Shown here piece by piece: positions 5,032 through 8,640 of a stretch of DNA of 8,640 nt (the stretch's first letter is position 1; each line of letters begins with the position of its first letter). The position numbers and the translations under genes are program-made. Source of the DNA: Bdellovibrionales bacterium. GTDB taxonomy: Bacteria > Bdellovibrionota > Bdellovibrionia > Bdellovibrionales > UBA840. Where the stretch lies: NCBI GenBank assembly GCA_020434605.1, contig JAGRAL010000153.1, positions 1-8,640 on the forward strand. The letters are read 5' to 3'. The notes under the pieces were generated by a model. That model had not been told where the DNA came from and made no database searches. It saw only the letters and a list, made by a program, of their open reading frames with translations.

Positions 5032-7410
5032 ATGAAAATGACATTTGAAAATTACTTACAAGCAAAATTACCAGATATTCGATTCACTTCAGCTAAGGCT
5101 GTTCTAGATTTAGTAGTGGAGGGCGGTACAGTACCCTTTATTGCGCGTTATAGAAAAGAAAAGACAGGAAATCTAGATGAGGTACAAATTAGATCAGTAA
5201 TTGAGCTAAATGAAACCTATGAAGAAACAGGTAAGCGTCAGGAATTCATTTTAAAAGAAATTGAAACTCAAGGAAACCTCACTGCTGAGTTAAAAGAGCG
5301 AATTTTGAAGAGCTTTGATCTGGGTGAGCTTGAAGAAATCTATCGACCGTTTAAAAAGAAAAGAAAAACAAAAGCTACTGTTGCCAGAGAAGCAGGCATT
5401 GAGCCACTTGCTAATTGGATTTGGGATTTGGGCCAAGGCAAAGTAAAAGATGCTACATCGCTTGAAGTAAAAGCAAAAGAATTTCAAAATGTACCGGCTA
5501 ACTTTGTTACGTATGAGCAAGTTTTAAAAGGTGCTCAAGACATTGTTGTTGAAAGACTGACTAACAATGCCGAACTTAGGGAAAAAGCCAAAAATGATCT
5601 TTGGGATAATGGCCAGTTAATTAGTAATAAAACAAAAGAGTTTAAAGCTAACTCTAAGTACTCAATGTATGCAGAGTTTAAAGAGCCTATTAAAAACTTA
5701 ATTTCACCAAAAGCATCTCATAGATATTTGGCTGTCCGTCGTGGTTGGCAAGAATCAGAGCTAAGTATTAATCTAGAGGGGAATACAGATCAAGTTATCC
5801 ATGAATATGAAAAGGTTGCTTTTAGTGTTGAAAATACGCAGGCTACTCCATTTTTAAAGCAGGCTGCTAAAATGGCTTATACTGTTTATGTTCAGCCATC
5901 AATTAGCAACGAAATACATAAAGTATTAAAAGACACTGCTGATGATCATGCAATTACGGTGTTTGCAGAAAACGTAAAAAAATTATTAATGGCCTCTCCC
6001 TACGGAGCAAAAACTGTATTGGGTGTAGATCCAGGTTTACGTACAGGTTGTAAAGTGGCTCTTGTAGATAAGGGCGGGCACCTATTATCTCATACTGTGG
6101 TTCATACTCTGGGTGATACCGCAAAAGAAACTGCAAAAAAGATGCTTACTGAATTGACGTCCAAGATTCAGATTGAAGCTATCGCAGTAGGTAATGGAAC
6201 TGCGGGTAGAGAAACAGAAATTTTCTTTAAGTCAGTACTAAAAGAAATCAAAAAAGAAGTGCCGGTAGTACTTGTAAACGAAAGTGGTGCTTCAGTATAT
6301 TCAGCGTCTGATGTAGCTCGTGAAGAGTTTCCTGATTTAGACCTTACAGTTAGAGGCGCGGTATCGATTGCAAGGCGTTTACAGGATCCTTTAGCTGAGC
6401 TTGTAAAAATTGATCCAAAGAGTATTGGCGTTGGTCAATACCAGCATGATGTTCTGCAGACTAAACTAAAAAAGAACTTAGATCATGTTGTAGAATCTTG
6501 CGTAAACCAAGTTGGTGTAGACTTAAACACTGCTTCGCATTCACTGCTTGCGTATGTTGCTGGTGTAGGTCCTGCTTTAGCTAAAAATATATTAGAATAC
6601 AGAAAGACAAATGGTTTATTTCAAGATCGTGATTCACTTTTAAAAGTTTCTAGATTTTCAAACAAAATTTATGAGCAAGCGGCGGGCTTTTTACGCTTAC
6701 CAAACTCAAAAAATGCATTGGATAAAACAGGTATCCACCCAGAGTCTTATGCGGCCGTTAGAGATATGTCTAAGGAGCTTGGAATTTCTGTTATCGATCT
6801 AATGAATGGTAATGCTAAGAAATTGTTAGAGCTACGTACAAAGTGGGCTAAAATCGTAGGAGAGTTCACTTTTGATGACATCATTAAAGAATTAGAAAAA
6901 CCAGGAAGAGATCCTCGTGGTGAGTTTGCACCAGTAGCTTTTAGGGATGATATTTTTGAATTAAAAGATGTGACAGCAGGAATGATTTGCCCAGGTGTTG
7001 TAACAAACGTTACTAATTTTGGGGCCTTTGTTGATATTGGTGTTCATCAAGATGGTTTAGTTCATATATCAGTACTAAGCGATAAGTTTGTAGAAGATCC
7101 TAAAACTGTAGTTAGTCCCGGGGATCACGTACAAGTTAAAGTAATCGCTGTGGATCAAGAGAAAAAACAAATCTCATTATCAATGAGAATGGATGAAGAA
7201 ACGCAAAGAACGGAGCGACCTAAGCGTGAGGATACGCCAAAGTTCAAACCTTCTGGGCGAGATCCTCGTAAAGACTTTAAAGCAAATCCTAAGGCAGGAA
7301 AAAAAACTGGTGGTCACCAAGGTGGTAAGCCAGCAGCAAGAAAGCAAGCACCGCTAAACAATCCATTTGCGGCTTTAGGTGATCAACTAAAGGGCATCAA
7401 GTTAAAGTAA
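5032..7410 (+). CDS. tex: Tex family S1 RNA-binding transcription accessory protein
   Basis: Tex is a conserved nucleic-acid-binding protein linked to RNA polymerase and transcription, homologous to the core of eukaryotic Spt6. From ATG 5032 the product is 792 aa, close to the family's usual 720-790. Order of domains: Tex-like helical N-terminus (about 1-320, with FIARYRKEKTG and EEIYRPFKKKRKT), a YqgF/RNase H-like domain beginning at GVDPG (331-335) and including NESGASVYSAS, a helical region with GQYQHDV and NLDHVVESCVNQVGVDLN, a helix-hairpin-helix with AGVGPALAKNILEYR, then EQAAGFLRL. The GRDPR linker (625-629) and an S1 domain (about 650-719) follow. The tail (720-792) is rich in Lys, Arg, Gly and Pro and repeats GRDPR at 742-746. 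ATG 5038 is an alternative start; neither ATG has a good Shine-Dalgarno. The 3' end overlaps the convergent HAD gene by 14 bases. Confidence 0.96.
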   Translation: MKMTFENYLQAKLPDIRFTSAKAVLDLVVEGGTVPFIARYRKEKTGNLDEVQIRSVIELNETYEETGKRQEFILKEIETQGNLTAELKERILKSFDLGELEEIYRPFKKKRKTKATVAREAGIEPLANWIWDLGQGKVKDATSLEVKAKEFQNVPANFVTYEQVLKGAQDIVVERLTNNAELREKAKNDLWDNGQLISNKTKEFKANSKYSMYAEFKEPIKNLISPKASHRYLAVRRGWQESELSINLEGNTDQVIHEYEKVAFSVENTQATPFLKQAAKMAYTVYVQPSISNEIHKVLKDTADDHAITVFAENVKKLLMASPYGAKTVLGVDPGLRTGCKVALVDKGGHLLSHTVVHTLGDTAKETAKKMLTELTSKIQIEAIAVGNGTAGRETEIFFKSVLKEIKKEVPVVLVNESGASVYSASDVAREEFPDLDLTVRGAVSIARRLQDPLAELVKIDPKSIGVGQYQHDVLQTKLKKNLDHVVESCVNQVGVDLNTASHSLLAYVAGVGPALAKNILEYRKTNGLFQDRDSLLKVSRFSNKIYEQAAGFLRLPNSKNALDKTGIHPESYAAVRDMSKELGISVIDLMNGNAKKLLELRTKWAKIVGEFTFDDIIKELEKPGRDPRGEFAPVAFRDDIFELKDVTAGMICPGVVTNVTNFGAFVDIGVHQDGLVHISVLSDKFVEDPKTVVSPGDHVQVKVIAVDQEKKQISLSMRMDEETQRTERPKREDTPKFKPSGRDPRKDFKANPKAGKKTGGHQGGKPAARKQAPLNNPFAALGDQLKGIKLK

Positions 7411-8179
7411 GCAAATGATTTGCTAACTCTGAAAAACCTTTCCCCCCAGTTTGCGAGCAAACGTAATGGGGGAGATGCTTTAAGTCGTTCACGAACTTCT
7501 TGATATTTGCCACAGCTACTGAGTTCTCAAATGCAGCAAACATAGGTTCGTCGTTAGGTGAGTCGCCACAAAAAAGAATATCTCTCTGTGCTTTTTCTAA
7601 ATCTAAGTTGAACTCATCGTTTAAGTAAGTCTTTACCATTTTTAATTTATCGTAGTCTCCAAACCATCCGTTTACATGAATGGAGCTTACTTTTGCCTGT
7701 GCTCCATGTGAGATAAAAATTTGCACAATTTTATCGATAGCAGCTTTATCTAAGGGCTGAACATCTTCGCAAAAATCTATGGCCAAATCCATCAAGCGAG
7801 TGAATTGATCAGAAGCTACATCGGAGCCAGGAACCTCTTTAAGTATTTGTGCCTTAATTATGTCTAATTTGTTTCGATTCAAAGCTTGTTGAGGAGTATC
7901 AAAATAAAATTTTCTCTTCATTGATTTTTGATCCCGGTCATATCTAAAATAAAATCCGCCGTTTTCACCAATAACTCCGTGTACAGGCCAAAGTCTAGCT
8001 ATCATCTCGCACCAACCGGCAGGTCTACCTGTTACGGGAACGATTCTAAAATTATGCTCAAATAATTTCCACATCGAACTGTAGCTATTAGCGTGCAATA
8101 GGCCGTCGTCAGTGATGGTGTCATCAATATCTGTAAAAATAATTTTTGGTTTTATTTTCAGTTCTTCAATTCTTATCAT
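7397..8179 (-). CDS. HAD-IIB (Cof/sucrose-phosphatase-like) family phosphatase, substrate unknown
   Basis: This 260-residue protein has all four haloacid-dehalogenase motifs. Motif I is DIDDT (17-21), with D17 the likely nucleophile and D19 the acid/base. Motif II is VTGRP (49-53) with T50, motif III Lys lies in DKLK (177-180), and motif IV is GDSPND (205-210) binding Mg2+. The C2 cap between motifs II and III (about 80-175) places it in the IIB group with Cof-type, sucrose-6-phosphate and mannosyl-3-phosphoglycerate phosphatases. GRPAGWCEMIARLWPVHGV and GENGGFYF (71-78) recur in a widespread uncharacterised proteobacterial HAD subgroup, so no substrate is assigned. GAGAG, 6 bases before ATG 8179, is a weak ribosome-binding site. 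The gene diverges from topA and converges on tex. Confidence 0.9.
   Translation of the reverse strand: MIRIEELKIKPKIIFTDIDDTITDDGLLHANSYSSMWKLFEHNFRIVPVTGRPAGWCEMIARLWPVHGVIGENGGFYFRYDRDQKSMKRKFYFDTPQQALNRNKLDIIKAQILKEVPGSDVASDQFTRLMDLAIDFCEDVQPLDKAAIDKIVQIFISHGAQAKVSSIHVNGWFGDYDKLKMVKTYLNDEFNLDLEKAQRDILFCGDSPNDEPMFAAFENSVAVANIKKFVNDLKHLPHYVCSQTGGKGFSELANHLLTLT
7443..7472. other. GC-rich two-part hairpin inside the 3' end of the HAD gene, just downstream of tex
   Basis: CCCCCA (7443-7448) pairs with TGGGGG (7467-7472), and inside it GTTTG (7449-7453) pairs with CAAAC (7458-7462) around a CGAG loop, with a 4-base one-sided bulge (7463-7466). On the plus strand it starts 33 bases after the tex stop but has no T-run after it. 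On the minus strand it lies before the HAD stop and is followed at a distance by TTTTT (7430s). It uses G- and C-ending codons (CCC, GGG, GGG) unlike the surrounding AT-rich codon use. A weak or factor-aided terminator for tex is possible. Confidence 0.45.
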
Positions 8180-8309
8180 TAAAACTCTCTTGCAGTTTTT
8201 ATGAACTCAGCATAAGTTGAAAAACTGAGTATTGCAATGAGTCGGATTTTCTATTTGCCATAAAGTGTGACGACTCTCATTCTTAGTAGTACAACAGATT
8301 GAGGAATAA
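8180..8309. promoter_or_regulatory. Divergent promoter region between the HAD gene and topA, with inverted repeats
   Basis: These 130 bases hold no gene. Three dyads are visible: ACTCAG (8205-8210) with CTGAGT (8225-8230), the 8-base palindrome ATTGCAAT (8231-8238), and GAGTCG (8239-8244) with CGACTC (8271-8276). TTGCCA (8255-8260) is a possible -35 box for topA, but the sequence 17 bases on (CATTCT) matches the -10 consensus at only three positions. The operator role is inference. Confidence 0.35.
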
Positions 8310-8640
8310 ATGAGTAAGGCATCGAAATCATTAGTTATTGTTGAGTCACCTACAAAGGCAAAAACAATACGTAAGTTTTTAGGTAAAGACTATATAGTTG
8401 AGTCATGTATGGGCCACATACGAGATTTACCGCAATCTGCTAAAGATATCCCTGAGAAATTCAAAAAAGAAAAGTGGGCAAGTCTTGGGGTAAATCCTGA
8501 TAAAAATTTCGCACCTATTTATTGTATTCCAAAAAATAAAACAAAAATTGTCAGCGAATTAAAAAGCAAGTTGAAGGATGCGGATGAGTTAATCCTCGCA
8601 ACCGATGAAGACCGTGAAGGAGAAAGTATTTCTTGGCATT
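8310..8640 (+). CDS. topA: DNA topoisomerase I, N-terminal part (3' end outside window)
   Basis: Type IA topoisomerase relaxes negative supercoils by a transient 5'-phosphotyrosine break. Only the first 110 codons are present, covering most of the TOPRIM domain. VIVESPTKAKTI (9-20) carries the conserved glutamate E12. SCMGHIRDLP (32-41) follows, and LATDEDREGESISWH (96-110) carries the metal-binding acidic triad D99, D101 and E103. The catalytic tyrosine and any zinc fingers lie beyond the window. ATG 8310 is supported by GAGG at 8301-8304, 5 bases away. The gene diverges from the HAD phosphatase gene. Confidence 0.97.
   Translation, partial: MSKASKSLVIVESPTKAKTIRKFLGKDYIVESCMGHIRDLPQSAKDIPEKFKKEKWASLGVNPDKNFAPIYCIPKNKTKIVSELKSKLKDADELILATDEDREGESISWH

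Noticed and set aside
1..8640. Novel defence, mobile or secretion system
   Set aside because: All large genes are recognisable housekeeping families. There are no transposase, integrase, toxin-antitoxin, CRISPR repeat or phage signatures, and no large unexplained gap.

Overview
The window is AT-rich, densely packed, chromosomal housekeeping DNA from a Gram-negative bacterium. A signal-peptide murein amidase and the tail of a probable outer-membrane β-barrel support the Gram-negative envelope. The protein sequences and low GC resemble Bdellovibrio and its relatives (Bdellovibrionota), but that placement is from memory of the families and was not tested by a search. I see no tRNA, rRNA, CRISPR array, insertion sequence, prophage or defence system, and no intergenic gap over about 130 bases.

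Layout. (1) 2-106 (+) is the end of a probable outer-membrane protein. (2) 160-2446 (-) is a tight four-gene unit transcribed right to left: N-acetylmuramoyl-L-alanine amidase, RNase PH (rph), RdgB/HAM1 nucleotide pyrophosphatase (rdgB), then a 56-residue small protein that I do not recognise. (3) 2500-4052 (+) is a divergent pair, tsaE (tRNA t6A ATPase) and an RlmL/YpsC-type THUMP methyltransferase, whose stop and start codons overlap as TAATG. (4) 4134-4643 (+) encodes a protein with a lysine/alanine-rich histone-like arm followed by a compact C-terminal domain resembling the UvrD/PcrA tail. It ends at a strong symmetric terminator shared with infA (IF-1), 4711-4929 (-). (5) 5032-7410 (+) is tex, encoding a full-length S1-domain RNA-binding protein. 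It runs tail-to-tail into a HAD-IIB phosphatase, 7397-8179 (-), with a 14-base overlap. (6) 8310-8640 (+) is the first 110 codons of topA (DNA topoisomerase I).

Most genes serve nucleic-acid and translation upkeep: rRNA methylation, tRNA t6A formation, tRNA 3' trimming, translation initiation, RNA-associated transcription control, DNA supercoiling and nucleotide-pool cleaning. The amidase adds wall turnover. Three divergent intergenic regions (2447-2499, 4930-5031, 8180-8309) must hold most promoters. I found no complete novel system. The least explained items are the histone-like fusion protein, the 56-residue protein, the GC-rich hairpin inside the end of the HAD gene, and a repeated GRDPR motif in the Tex tail.
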